A model generated the notes under the pieces. The model did not search any database, had not been told where the DNA came from, and was given only the letters and a program-made list of their open reading frames with translations. DNA of 57,402 bases, taken from Actinotalea alkalitolerans (GTDB lineage: Bacteria; Actinomycetota; Actinomycetes; Actinomycetales; Cellulomonadaceae). The stretch covers positions 8,069 through 65,470 of the forward strand of contig NZ_JAMBPP010000020.1 in the NCBI RefSeq assembly GCF_023369855.1, written 5' to 3'. Position numbers and translations under genes: made by a program. Each line of letters starts with the position of its first letter. Position 1 is the first letter of the stretch. Positions 23,713 through 31,693 of the stretch are shown here, one piece after another.

Positions 23713-24115
23713 GGGTGGTCTGCTGGTGCCGACCGTTTTTCGCCCCCTCCTGGCGCCGTAATCACCGCCGGCATGAGCGGCCGGAACGACAACCCGTAGG
23801 GCAGCGCCGGGCACGAGTTCGTCCGGGCTCAGCGACGTAGGAGCGCAGGCCGGGCTCGTGCCCGGAGGCTGGCGGCGCAGCCGCTTGCGTGCAGGTCGCG
23901 CCGGCGATGATGTAGCGACAGGAGGGGAAGAAAGAAGACGTCTCTGCTGCCGGCGGCCGCGCAGCGGTCGACGACCGACAGCCGCCGGCGCAGCCGACGG
24001 CCTAGTCGTGAACCCCCTCCCCCACCGCCCCGGGCCAGCTGAGCAGCTAGGAGGCGGAGCCGAGTCGCTGCGATGGACGTCCAGGGCGGCAGCCGCGACG
24101 TCGCGTAGACGATCT
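23713..24115. repeat. Leader repeat, copy 2 (between ParB-like gene and 24127 gene)
   Basis: It is homologous to copy 3 across almost the whole intergenic stretch. The shared region runs from the TGCCGACCGTTTTTCGCC core at 23727 to an identical AGCAGCTAGGAGGCGGAGCC block and the palindrome GCGACGTCGC (24095-24104). It separates two divergent genes. On the minus strand, an ATG in the core opens a 30-codon frame whose TGA overlaps the parB-like ATG. That frame is not preserved in the other copies. Confidence 0.8.
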
Positions 24116-24120
24116 ACTGT
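24115..24120 (+). promoter_or_regulatory. -10 element of a leaderless transcript
   Basis: TACTGT ends six bases before the ATG at 24127. The palindrome GCGACGTCGC lies ten bases upstream and is a candidate operator. Confidence 0.45.
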
Positions 24121-24126
24121 GCCCGC

Positions 24127-25248
24127 ATGGGAGTGCGTGTTGAGGACTTGCAGCTCGTGTGGCCGCGGGATCTGTTTGCCAGCGAGTTGCGGGGCATTAC
24201 GTCAGCCCGCCCTGTCCCTGGTTCGTTCGGATCCGTCGGGCCTGGCCCGTTGATGGTTCGCGGGGTCACCGATGAGGACGCCGCTCGGCTCCTGTTCGAG
24301 GAGGCCTTCTACGCTGACACGGGCCTTCAGTGGTGCAACGCGGCGCTGGCCGACGGGACCTTCGACGCCTTGGCGACGCAGATGGCCGCCGACCCGTTGC
24401 GGGTGCCGCTGTACTCGCGCCCGGTCCTGTACCGCGATCGCAAGGCCGGCGGAGTGCGGCGGGATAGGCCGATGCTCACCGAAGTGGCGTTCATCGTCGC
24501 GGTGGGTGAGTTGATCACCGAGCTCGACGCAGCCGGGTACTTCGACTTCGCGTTCGGTGAGGACTGCGTGGACTCGGATAACGACCACGCAGGGCGGGCG
24601 CGTGAGGCGCTCTCCGACCTGATGGCTTCGGATGAGGACTGGCCGCCTCAGCTCGAGGTGGTGCTCGGCCCCGACCATGCGTACACAGTGATCGAAGCGG
24701 CACATCACTTCGTGGCGCGCCCGCGGAAGCGGTCGTACCACTCATACGGTCGCGAGTGGCACTACGGCGATTTCGATCGACGCGCTGGGCAGGGGGTCTT
24801 CCGGTGGCGGATCAACGCGTTGCTCGAGCGGTCTGACTCGCTGTTGCGTCTCGATCCGAGCGGCGTCTTGGTCGAGACGACGGGCGATCCCCGAGATGAG
24901 CTCGTGGAGAGCCTCGTTCATGATGCGGCTGCACCCTCTCCCGATGCGCTCTCGCACGCGATCGAGCAGTTCCGTCGACGTGGGGCCACCCGCGTCGAGA
25001 AGCGGACGGCGGTCGTCGCGCTGGCCGGCATCCTCGAGGAAAACCGTGACCTGTTGAAGGCAGAGATGCTGCAGGGCGATGAGGGATCGCTGTTCCAGAT
25101 CGCGAACAAGTTCGCCATCCGGCACCAACGGGCTGACCAGCAACCGAACTACGCCGACGCCTACCTGGACTGGATCTTCTGGTGGTACCTCGCCACGGTC
25201 GACCTCGTGAGGCAGCTTCTGGCAAGAGACAGTGCGGTTCCTGGGTGA
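24127..25248 (+). CDS. Hypothetical protein, possible HEPN-like C-terminus
   Basis: I do not recognise the family of this 373-aa protein. The N-terminal two thirds carry FEEAFYADTGLQWCNAALADG and FVARPRKRSYHSYGREWHYG. The C-terminal third is helical (RVEKRTAVVALAGILEENRD, ANKFAIRHQRADQQ, then WIFWWYLATVDLVRQLL). An arginine-histidine motif before a hydrophobic helix is reminiscent of HEPN ribonuclease domains in abortive-infection proteins. The motif is not clear enough to call. It sits alone between backbone genes with a leaderless promoter, as a cargo gene would. Confidence 0.55.
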   Translation: MGVRVEDLQLVWPRDLFASELRGITSARPVPGSFGSVGPGPLMVRGVTDEDAARLLFEEAFYADTGLQWCNAALADGTFDALATQMAADPLRVPLYSRPVLYRDRKAGGVRRDRPMLTEVAFIVAVGELITELDAAGYFDFAFGEDCVDSDNDHAGRAREALSDLMASDEDWPPQLEVVLGPDHAYTVIEAAHHFVARPRKRSYHSYGREWHYGDFDRRAGQGVFRWRINALLERSDSLLRLDPSGVLVETTGDPRDELVESLVHDAAAPSPDALSHAIEQFRRRGATRVEKRTAVVALAGILEENRDLLKAEMLQGDEGSLFQIANKFAIRHQRADQQPNYADAYLDWIFWWYLATVDLVRQLLARDSAVPG

Positions 25249-25281
25249 CGATGCGCCCGCGGCCCCAGCCAAGTAGGCCGC

Positions 25282-26028
25282 TCAGCGCTCCCTCTTGCGA
25301 CCCTTCCCGGCGGCCCAGGTCCATAACGCAGCGTCAAGCACTCGTAGCCGCCCGCTGTCGGCGCGCACGTCGTGCTCGGCGCGTAGCTGCTCGCGGAGTG
25401 CGTCGATCGCTTCGATGATCTGCCGGTCGCCGATGAGGGCGCGGTACACCTGGTAGTCGATCTGGTAGTTGCCTTTCGCACCCTTGGCGGTGGGGATGAG
25501 CCCGAGGTAGTTGCAGACGAGGTTGTCGCGGACGGGGAACAGGTCGGGCCGCTTACGGGCGCACAGCTTGCTGGCGGTGACCCAGGCGTTCGGGTCCTTT
25601 GTGCTCGGGTCGGACAGGGCGGCCTTGACGGCGGCGTAGAGCTTCTCCATCGCCAGGAGATCGGCCGGTCCCGCGACCAGCAGATCTTTGTGCTCGACGC
25701 CGGCCAGGGCCTCGAGGATCGCAGGGCGGTGGGTGTTGCCTCCCAGGAGCCGGCGGGTTGCGCCGGGCCCGATCTCTACGGACATGAGCGTCACGGCGTG
25801 CAGGTCGACAGCGGTGATGTCGTTCGGCGTGTTCGGGAAGAGTTCGACGAAGGTCGCGCCGACGAAGTTGCGTGTCCGGTCGTAGTAGCGGGCCAGTCGG
25901 CTGATCGCCGTTCGGTCGGTGTCGTTGCTCAGCGCGTCCAGGGACCTGTTCGTCGCGTTCGCGATGAGTGCGGGGTCTGCCACCGGCCAGCCGTCAGGGA
26001 TCTGCTGCCACAGCTCGGGGTCGCTCAT
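25282..26028 (-). CDS. DUF6308 family protein
   Basis: This 248-aa protein matches DUF6308: ARYYDRTRNFVGATFVELF, then TAVDLHAVTLMSVEIGPGA and a C-terminal segment with ARKRPDLFPVRDNLVCNYLG. The family is widespread in actinobacteria and has no known activity; the order of motifs resembles HhH-type DNA-interacting proteins. It converges on the 24127 gene with a 33-base gap. Confidence 0.75.
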   Translation of the reverse strand: MSDPELWQQIPDGWPVADPALIANATNRSLDALSNDTDRTAISRLARYYDRTRNFVGATFVELFPNTPNDITAVDLHAVTLMSVEIGPGATRRLLGGNTHRPAILEALAGVEHKDLLVAGPADLLAMEKLYAAVKAALSDPSTKDPNAWVTASKLCARKRPDLFPVRDNLVCNYLGLIPTAKGAKGNYQIDYQVYRALIGDRQIIEAIDALREQLRAEHDVRADSGRLRVLDAALWTWAAGKGRKRER

Positions 26029-26102
26029 GGCCGTGATCGTTGCACGTCAGACCGACACTCCTTCGGGCCAGCTGGGGGTACGGGGGACGGCAGCCTCCCG
26101 CC

Positions 26103-26137
26103 GCGCGGTGGGTCGGCTCGATGCCGGCGCACCGCGC
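26103..26137 (-). terminator. 3' hairpin C, downstream of the DUF4192 gene
   Basis: GCGCGGTGGGTCGGC pairs with GCCGGCGCACCGCGC apart from one mismatch, with the loop TCGAT. It is the third member of the hairpin family. Its upstream flank (CCAGCTGGGGG) also matches hairpin A. Confidence 0.65.
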
Positions 26138-26212
26138 CCCCGCCGAGCAGGATGGGCGGTGGGGCGGCCCGGGGGTGCTTACCTCACTCCCGGGCCGCCC
26201 TGCGCGGCGTGC

Positions 26213-27235
26213 TCAGCGGGTGCGGAGCCAGCCTGGTGCCATGCCGGCACCGAGGGCGTCGCTGACCAGGGCGGCGAGCCGGTAGTCCGCGTCGATCCGG
26301 TGCGCGGCCTCGACGTACACGCTGGCGCGGGCACCGTCCCCGCCCCACCACGCCAGGACGGCGAGCAGGGTCAGCGCGGCGGCACTGGTGGTGTGCGCTG
26401 CGACGTAGGTCAGCAGGTCCGTCGCGGGGCCGGTGACCTCCGGGTCGGGCGCGACGCCGGTGGCCGGGTCGACGACCTTGGCGAGGGTGGTGCCGACCCC
26501 GGCGGACGTGGTGCCCACGGCGACGGCGGTGGCCACGTCCGGGTCCCCGATCACGTCGCACAGGACCGCGTCGCGCACGAGGACGTCGGTCAGGGCGGCT
26601 GCGAGCCGCCCGGCGACCTGCGGGGTCCGCTCGGTGGTCAGGGCCTCGCGCCACAGCCCCAGCCCGGTCGCGCGCCCGGAGGGGGTCGGGTCGACGGTCC
26701 ACGCCTCGCCCGCCTGCGCCGCGAGGGCACGGGCTGCCTGCGGCGCTGCGGTGATGCCGATGCTGTCACGGGAGGACGCTGCGGCGTGGCCGAGGGTGAC
26801 CATCGTCGCGGCGACGATGGTGGTGTCCAGGTCCAGCGGCTGGCCGGTCTGCGGGCACTGGCGGGGCCGCCGCGGGTTGATCGCCCGGTAGTCGGTGCTG
26901 GTGACCCACCACACGCCCACAGGGGCAATCCCCGCGACGTTGAGCGCGTCGTCGAGGAACACGGTGGCGTCGTGCGCCCGGTTGGCGTCGTCGGTGTAGG
27001 CCACGACCAGCGCGGCGTCCGCACCGTCGGTGACCAGGTGCCCGGCCAGCGTGCTCGCGGCCTGGTCGGCATCGAGCAGGTCGATGCGGGCAACGAGGCC
27101 CAGGGCTCGACGCGGTCCCCGCAGGGACACCACGACCACGGACTCGGCGGGGTGGAACCCGAGCCGGTAGGCGATCGCGGCCAGGACCTCGCGCGGGTCG
27201 TTGACCCGCAGGGTCTGGGTGATGGTGCTGCTCAT
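26213..27235 (-). CDS. DUF4192 family protein
   Basis: This 340-aa protein fits DUF4192. Near the N-terminus are VNDPREVLAAIAYRLGFHP, SVVVVSLRG and LVARIDL, later LVVAYTDD and VGVWWVTSTDYRAI, and near the end LTLLAVLAWWGGDGARASV. The family is found in actinobacterial chromosomes and plasmids and has no established function. The start at 27235 has a GGAGGG ribosome site; an upstream in-frame extension falls in the repeated non-coding leader and is rejected. Confidence 0.85.
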   Translation of the reverse strand: MSSTITQTLRVNDPREVLAAIAYRLGFHPAESVVVVSLRGPRRALGLVARIDLLDADQAASTLAGHLVTDGADAALVVAYTDDANRAHDATVFLDDALNVAGIAPVGVWWVTSTDYRAINPRRPRQCPQTGQPLDLDTTIVAATMVTLGHAAASSRDSIGITAAPQAARALAAQAGEAWTVDPTPSGRATGLGLWREALTTERTPQVAGRLAAALTDVLVRDAVLCDVIGDPDVATAVAVGTTSAGVGTTLAKVVDPATGVAPDPEVTGPATDLLTYVAAHTTSAAALTLLAVLAWWGGDGARASVYVEAAHRIDADYRLAALVSDALGAGMAPGWLRTR

Positions 27236-27260
27236 GGTGAGCCGCCCTCCTGCCGGGAGT

Positions 27261-27665
27261 GGGTGGTCGACCTCTGCCGACCGTTTTTCGCCCCCTCCTG
27301 GCGCCGTAATCACCGCCGGCATGAGCGCGCGGGAGTGACAACCCGCAGGGCAGTGGAGGAGACGAGTTCGGCCGGGCTCAACGAACGAAGCGAGTGCAGG
27401 TCGGGCTCGTCGGGGGAGCTGGCGGCGCAGCCGCTTGCACGCAGCGCGCGCCGGCGATGATGGAGAGACAGGAGGGGAAGAGAACAAGCGCCGTTCACAG
27501 CCGGAGACCGCCCCCGGCGGTCGACGACCGGAAGCCGGCGGCGCAGCCGACGGCCAGCTGTGCACCCCCTCCCCCACTGCTCGAGGTGCGGCGAGCAGCT
27601 AGGAGGCGGAGCCGAGTCGCTGCGAGGGATACGGCGGGCGGTAGGCGCGACGTCGCGTAGATCGT
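27261..27665. repeat. Leader repeat, copy 3 (between DUF4192 gene and 27692 gene)
   Basis: It contains the same core (from 27275), the same middle blocks (GGCGGCGCAGCCGCTTGC, GACAGGAGGGGAAG), the same AGCAGCTAGGAGGCGGAGCC block and the same palindrome GCGACGTCGC (27647-27656) as copy 2. It also separates divergent genes. The conservation runs over about 400 bases that encode no shared protein. Confidence 0.8.
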
Positions 27666-27679
27666 GTCGTTGTCGTCGT

Positions 27680-27685
27680 TAGGGT
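27680..27685 (+). promoter_or_regulatory. -10 element of a leaderless transcript
   Basis: TAGGGT ends six bases before the ATG at 27692. It lies 23 bases downstream of the palindrome in leader repeat copy 3. Confidence 0.45.
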
Positions 27686-27691
27686 CTGGTC

Positions 27692-27970
27692 ATGGCGTTC
27701 GAGACGCACACGGACATGGCGATGCACCCGGCGATCGTGAAGGCGGGCAGCGCTGGCACGGGGTTGTGGTTGCGGTGTGGTGCGTGGACGGCGAGCAACG
27801 GTGAGACAGGGGTCGTGCCGGTTGAGGTCGCGCGCGAGTACGGCGATCCGCAGCTGATCGACGAGGTCGTGGCTGCGGGGCTGTGGACGGTGGTCGAGGG
27901 CGGGTACCGGATGGAGTTCGGGCCGTCGTCGGACTGGCCGTTGCCGATCTGGCGGTACAGCTCGGACTGA
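27692..27970 (+). CDS. Small protein like the N-terminal domain of phage replication proteins
   Basis: This 92-aa protein contains AMHPAIVKAGSAGTGLWLRC, GAWTASN, GVVPVEVAREYG and LVAAGLW-like features (EVVAAGLWTVVEGGYRM). This resembles the winged-helix start of actinophage replisome-organiser proteins, which compare a cell feature then continue into a DNA-binding part. Only the N-terminal domain is here. It could be a stand-alone DNA-binding protein or a remnant. Confidence 0.5.
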   Translation: MAFETHTDMAMHPAIVKAGSAGTGLWLRCGAWTASNGETGVVPVEVAREYGDPQLIDEVVAAGLWTVVEGGYRMEFGPSSDWPLPIWRYSSD

Positions 27971-28004
27971 CCAATGTGAGTACCGGAGTCCTCGGAGGGC
28001 TGAG

Positions 28005-28492
28005 ATGGTGAGGTACCGCGTTACAGGTGGGTCGATCGGCCCGGTGGGCGGAGTGCAGTGGGAGCGCAAGGACGATGATCGGGAGATCGCTCGGCGGGTG
28101 CTCAATCTGCTCTCGGATCGGCGCATGTTGTGGAGGGACTTCTCGGTGGAGATCGAGGAGCACTGCGTTCAGTCCGCCATGAGCGTCCGGGAGCACCTGG
28201 GTGTGCACCTCGACAACCCCGAGGTCAGCGTGGACCTTGCCCGGCGCATCGGGTTGCTGCAGCGGCTGTTCCGGGACTTCGTCGATGAGGTCGGGCCGGG
28301 CGGGGGTGAGTGGGACCGCCATTGGAGACCTGCGGGCACCGATCCTCTGTCGGTCGCTCTTGGTCGCCTCGAGGTTTGGTCGGCGTACAGGTCGGCCAGC
28401 TTGCGGCCGACTTCGACCTTGAGGTCACCGACGAGCTCGCGACGATCGTGCCAGGTCAAGCGGGTTGGTTCTTCGAGCGCTTCGACGAGTGA
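28005..28492 (+). pseudogene. DUF6650 family gene with a frameshift
   Basis: The first frame (from ATG 28005, ribosome site GGAGGG) encodes RVTGGSIGPVGGVQWER, EIARRVLNLLSDRRML and EEHCVQSAMSVREHLG. These are the conserved start of DUF6650 proteins. At about 28370 the family signal moves to another frame: GVQVGQLAADFDLEVTDELA, then IVPGQAGWFF, ending at 28492. One indel rejoins both halves into a family-length protein. The gene is either inactivated or a base was misread. Function unknown. Confidence 0.7.
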
Positions 28493-28616
28493 CCTGACGG
28501 CCCGCATAGACCGTCGTGGGCTGCGAACGTCGCCGCGGGCCCCCCTGCTCAGCCAAAGGTCCAGGCGATCTCTTGGTCAGCGAGTAGGCCATGTTGACGA
28601 CGCGTGCAGGGATGGC

Positions 28617-28657
28617 AGAAGCCCCGTTGCGCAGGGGGGGCAGGCAGCGGGGCTTCT
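28617..28657. terminator. Bidirectional terminator hairpin
   Basis: A 14-bp stem with one mismatch (AGAAGCCCCGTTGC against GCAGCGGGGCTTCT) encloses a G-rich loop. It lies between the converging DUF6650 and DUF6225 genes. Confidence 0.75.
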
Positions 28658-28685
28658 GAGTCGAATCTAGACCTGTGCGGGCTCC

Positions 28686-28997
28686 TCAGTCGTCGTCCGT
28701 CGGGGTGACGCCCCGGTCGGTGCTCGGCCAAGTCATGTCTGGCCGGCTGGGCGTCGCGGGCTCGTCGTTGATCGCTCGGTAGCTGGCGAGCAGGGGGAAC
28801 TCCTGGCCGGTGAAGATCTCTTCGGTGGGGTCGATCCCGGGCCCGTATCCGGCTCCGATGAGGGGTCGGCGGGTTCGGCCCATGCCAGCGGCGTCGGTGC
28901 AGATGTCGATCGCCAGGGGCGTGTCGTCGGGCAGGCCTATGAGTTCGGCGCGCAGCTGTCCGACGGTCCACTGCACCGGCTCTGACGGGAGGGTCAT
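28686..28997 (-). CDS. DUF6225 family protein
   Basis: This 103-aa protein has WTVGQLRAELIGLPDDTPL near the start, the hallmark of DUF6225, followed by GYGPGIDP and an acidic tail. Function unknown. The ATG at 28997 overlaps the upstream gene's stop (ATGA), so the two are coupled. Confidence 0.65.
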   Translation of the reverse strand: MTLPSEPVQWTVGQLRAELIGLPDDTPLAIDICTDAAGMGRTRRPLIGAGYGPGIDPTEEIFTGQEFPLLASYRAINDEPATPSRPDMTWPSTDRGVTPTDDD

Positions 28998-29467
28998 GCC
29001 TGCTGCTCCGGCCACGGGTACAGCGACCCGAGGGGGGTGCCGGCGAGCATGGATCGGTCTAGGGGCAGCCCAGCTGCCGCGGCGTTCTCCAGAGCGCTGG
29101 TGTCGTGGTGCTCGTGGGAGCCGCCGGCGTGTGCGACGGCGGCAAGGACGAGCGCGAGGTGCTTGCGGTCCAGCCCGGGCAGCGCGTCGGCAAGCCGGAA
29201 CCCCTCGGGGCTGTGCCCGCCGAGGGACGCGGCGATGGACAGCAGTCGTCGCTCCCCACCGGAGTGGGCTGTGCCGGCGTTGAGGGCACGGGTGAGCTCC
29301 TCGAAGTTGATCCACCACCAGCCCGGGTCGTCTCCGGGCTGCACCCAGGGTTGCTCGGTACTGACCATTGCGGTGCGGATGAGCAGCTCGGTGGCGGCCT
29401 CGGTGGGGTAGATGCCGCGCGCCCAGGCGCGCAGGGCCTCGTGGACCTCGCTGGTGGTGTTCGTCAT
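28994..29467 (-). CDS. Plasmid-borne hypothetical protein
   Basis: This 157-aa protein starts MTNTTSEVHEALRAWARGIY and contains AATELLIRTA, then GWWWINFEELTRAL, LLSIAASLGG and LDRKHLALVLAAVAHAGGS. It is helical and soluble. The same general type (small, helical, with an LxxIAASL motif) is often seen on actinobacterial plasmids. Function unknown. It is transcribed with the parA/parB pair upstream. Confidence 0.6.
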   Translation of the reverse strand: MTNTTSEVHEALRAWARGIYPTEAATELLIRTAMVSTEQPWVQPGDDPGWWWINFEELTRALNAGTAHSGGERRLLSIAASLGGHSPEGFRLADALPGLDRKHLALVLAAVAHAGGSHEHHDTSALENAAAAGLPLDRSMLAGTPLGSLYPWPEQQA

Positions 29468-29496
29468 GGGGTGATCCTGTCGGTGGGGTCTGACGT

Positions 29497-30072
29497 TCAC
29501 TGCTGGGTCAGGGTGCGAAAGTGCAGGCCGAGGACGGTGGCGATGAATGCGCTGCGTGAGGGTGCGTCGTAGGCGCGGACTTGCTCGTCGAGCCAGTCGC
29601 GTTGTTCGGCGGTGAGCCGGAATTGGCGTTGGATGCCTGCTGCTCCGCGGGCCCGGACCGCGCGCCGTGGCATCCCTGCCCCGCTGCTTGTCGCTGGCTG
29701 CGGGGCGAATGTTGCGCGCAGTGCCTGCTCGTCGACGTCGTCGAAGGCACGGGCGAGCAGGTCGGCGTACTGCTCCCCCGTTGCCTGCTTCTCGCGCTGG
29801 GCGGCGGCGAGGGTGGCGGGGGGCAGGTAGGCGGCGACGTTCAGGGCTTGTCCACTGCTTGCCTGGGTGGTGTTGCCTGCGGCCCTTCGGGTGCGCTTGT
29901 TTCGCTCAAGCGGGGTGTCCGCGGCTGCGGGCTCCCCCATCACCTCCCCCGGCTCGGGGGCGGTGGGCGTGGTCTGGGTGGCGCGGCGTGGTTGGAGGAG
30001 TCCTTCGAGGCCGGCTCCGCGGCCGCTGGGGGCGAAGGCGTCTTCGAGGTTGGGGTGTCGGGCGGTGCTCAT
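29497..30072 (-). CDS. Partition-associated DNA-binding protein (ParB role)
   Basis: This 191-aa protein has a basic, disordered N-terminal half and a C-terminal helical part (RQFRLTAEQRDWLDEQVRAY, SRSAFIATVLGLH) that resembles a ribbon-helix-helix fold. It directly follows parA with an ATGA overlap, so it most likely serves as the centromere-binding partner. It is unrelated to the large ParB-like protein at 22225-23685. Confidence 0.6.
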   Translation of the reverse strand: MSTARHPNLEDAFAPSGRGAGLEGLLQPRRATQTTPTAPEPGEVMGEPAAADTPLERNKRTRRAAGNTTQASSGQALNVAAYLPPATLAAAQREKQATGEQYADLLARAFDDVDEQALRATFAPQPATSSGAGMPRRAVRARGAAGIQRQFRLTAEQRDWLDEQVRAYDAPSRSAFIATVLGLHFRTLTQQ

Positions 30073-30962
30073 GCTGCACCGACCTCTTCCTCGATCTGGG
30101 CGAGGCGTGTCAGGAGCTCGCGGGTGACGGCTTCGTAGTCTGAGGCCAGGCCTTCGGCGTTGCGCACGAGCAGCCCGTCGGCGGGTGCTTTGCCGGCGCG
30201 CAGCGCCGCGAGGCGGGCGCGCCGGTCCTCGATCGCTGCGCCCTCGAGCTCGTGGGCGAGCATCCCTGCTCGCCGGGAGTCGACGGCGGCGCTCTCCAGG
30301 TGCCGTACGCGGGCTTCGAAGATGGGTGCGGCGTTGCCGACGATGCTCTGGATGGAGCGTCGGACGGAGGACTCCAGGCGGCGTGAGCGGGCTCCGACGG
30401 CGAACAGCAGGACTCCAGCGAGGCGCAGTTCGGGGTTGGTCTCGCGGGCGACGACGAAGCGTTCGGCGACGCGGGCGAGTCCGTCGAGGCTGGCGTCGTC
30501 GGCGCGGGTGGGGATTAGGACGGCGGCTGCGACACCGAGGGCGGCTTCGACGAGGACCTTCTCCCCCGGTGGGGTGTCGATGAGGATCAGGTCGTAGTCG
30601 TCCGCGACGGCGGCCAGCGAGGCGTGCAGGGACTGGGCGAGGTTGCCTCCGCCGCGCGCTGAGCGGGCGTACATGAGCCCTGAGAGGTCAGCGACCTCCG
30701 GTCCGCCTTCGACGACGTCCAGGCCGGCGCGGACGGCCCGGGTGATGGGTAGTGGTGAGCCGGAGACGAGGGCTGAGAGCAGCGGGCTGCCGGTGCCTGG
30801 CTCGAGGCCGAGGTCTCGTGCGACGTTGCCCTGGGGGTCGCAGTCGACGACCAGGGTGCGTAGGCCGGCGAGGGCCGCGAGGCCGGCGACGTTGGTGGTG
30901 ACGGAGGTCTTGCCGACTCCGCCCTTTCCTTGGGCTACGGCCACCGTGCGGGTGATCGCCAT
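30069..30962 (-). CDS. parA: ParA-family partition ATPase
   Basis: This 297-aa ATPase drives plasmid segregation. It has the deviant Walker A QGKGGVGKTSVTTN (about 10-23), VDCDPQGN, and the Walker B-like LILIDTPPG. Length and motifs fit type Ib ParA without an N-terminal HTH. The start at 30962 follows an AAAGGTG ribosome site; an upstream extension falls in the promoter region. It is coupled to the small DNA-binding gene downstream. Both should be repressed from the region to the right. Confidence 0.9.
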   Translation of the reverse strand: MAITRTVAVAQGKGGVGKTSVTTNVAGLAALAGLRTLVVDCDPQGNVARDLGLEPGTGSPLLSALVSGSPLPITRAVRAGLDVVEGGPEVADLSGLMYARSARGGGNLAQSLHASLAAVADDYDLILIDTPPGEKVLVEAALGVAAAVLIPTRADDASLDGLARVAERFVVARETNPELRLAGVLLFAVGARSRRLESSVRRSIQSIVGNAAPIFEARVRHLESAAVDSRRAGMLAHELEGAAIEDRRARLAALRAGKAPADGLLVRNAEGLASDYEAVTRELLTRLAQIEEEVGAA

Positions 30963-31165
30963 CGTGTGCACCTTTCGTTGTGCCTGCTTGACGGTAGGCC
31001 GATGAACGTGGCATCGGGTTGAACGACACGCGATACATGCAGCACAGTCCGCAACGTTTCTTAGTGTTGCTGGTTCCACCATACACGCTACGTTGCCTCA
31101 TGCCATAAGCGAGGCCATATCGAGTGTGTGAAGCGATGTCGGTGCGGGGCAATACCCTCCGGCAC
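30963..31165. promoter_or_regulatory. parA promoter region and candidate centromere
   Basis: This stretch is clearly more AT-rich than its surroundings. It holds GCAACG (31051-31056) and CGTTGC (31091-31096) as an inverted pair, and GCAAC...GTTGC over 31051-31070. Such repeats next to parA often form parS. No longer direct repeats are visible. For the rightward gene, TACCCT (31153-31158) lies seven bases before the ATG at 31166. Confidence 0.4.
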
Positions 31166-31447
31166 ATGCGGGCGTCCGGAGATGTGTGGGACCGGTGGCG
31201 TCACACCGCCACGGGCTACGAGCTCGTGCCGCCCCGAGCGTGCCCGTCCTGTGGCGTCGGCTGGAATCGGCGTGTGACACGGCCACGGGAGACCACGGTC
31301 TCTTGCACGTGTACGCCCGCGCGCCGCCATATGGCGTGGAGGTGCCAGTGCGGCGCCCTTGTCGCGGAGGGCTGTGCCGATCCGGCGCTATGGGGAGCCG
31401 GCACCGTCCCGGTCGACCTGACCCATGCTCAACGGTTCCGCTTGTAG
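31166..31447 (+). CDS. Small zinc-ribbon protein
   Basis: This 93-aa protein has ACPSCGVGW, then VSCTCTPAR and WRCQCGALVAEGC, giving four Cys pairs suited to one or two zinc ribbons. The start at 31166 is chosen because TACCCT seven bases upstream would make a leaderless transcript; in-frame starts at 31136 and 31124 are possible. Divergent from parA. Function unknown, perhaps DNA or RNA binding. Confidence 0.5.
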   Translation: MRASGDVWDRWRHTATGYELVPPRACPSCGVGWNRRVTRPRETTVSCTCTPARRHMAWRCQCGALVAEGCADPALWGAGTVPVDLTHAQRFRL

Positions 31448-31693
31448 AGAGCTTGAGCATGGAGCGGATCTGGGCCAGTGCGGCGGCCGCGACGGGGGAG
31501 TCTGGGGCGGAGCGAATCGCCATCAGCTCGGCGTGCGCGGCGCGCAGCCGGCTGCAAGAGCTCGAGCGTGCACGGCATCGGCGGCGCAGCGCTGGCTGGG
31601 GGAGCGAAGCACGGTGCCGTGTGGGTCGCGCCAGGCAGCCACGCGGTGCGTGCGCCACCGACCGACCTGCTGGCCACCTTGGGCTTGGCGTCC

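Noticed and set aside
23695-23786. Conserved leader peptide in the repeated leaders
   Set aside because: The ATG-opened frame ends at the parB-like start in copy 2, but it fuses into DUF4192 in copy 3 and changes frame in copy 1, so peptide conservation is not supported.
31448-31693. Possible small leftward gene after the replication gene
   Set aside because: Two half-convincing frames (LRAAHAELMAIRSAP and VASRSVGGARTAW) are not joined and have no start with a ribosome site.
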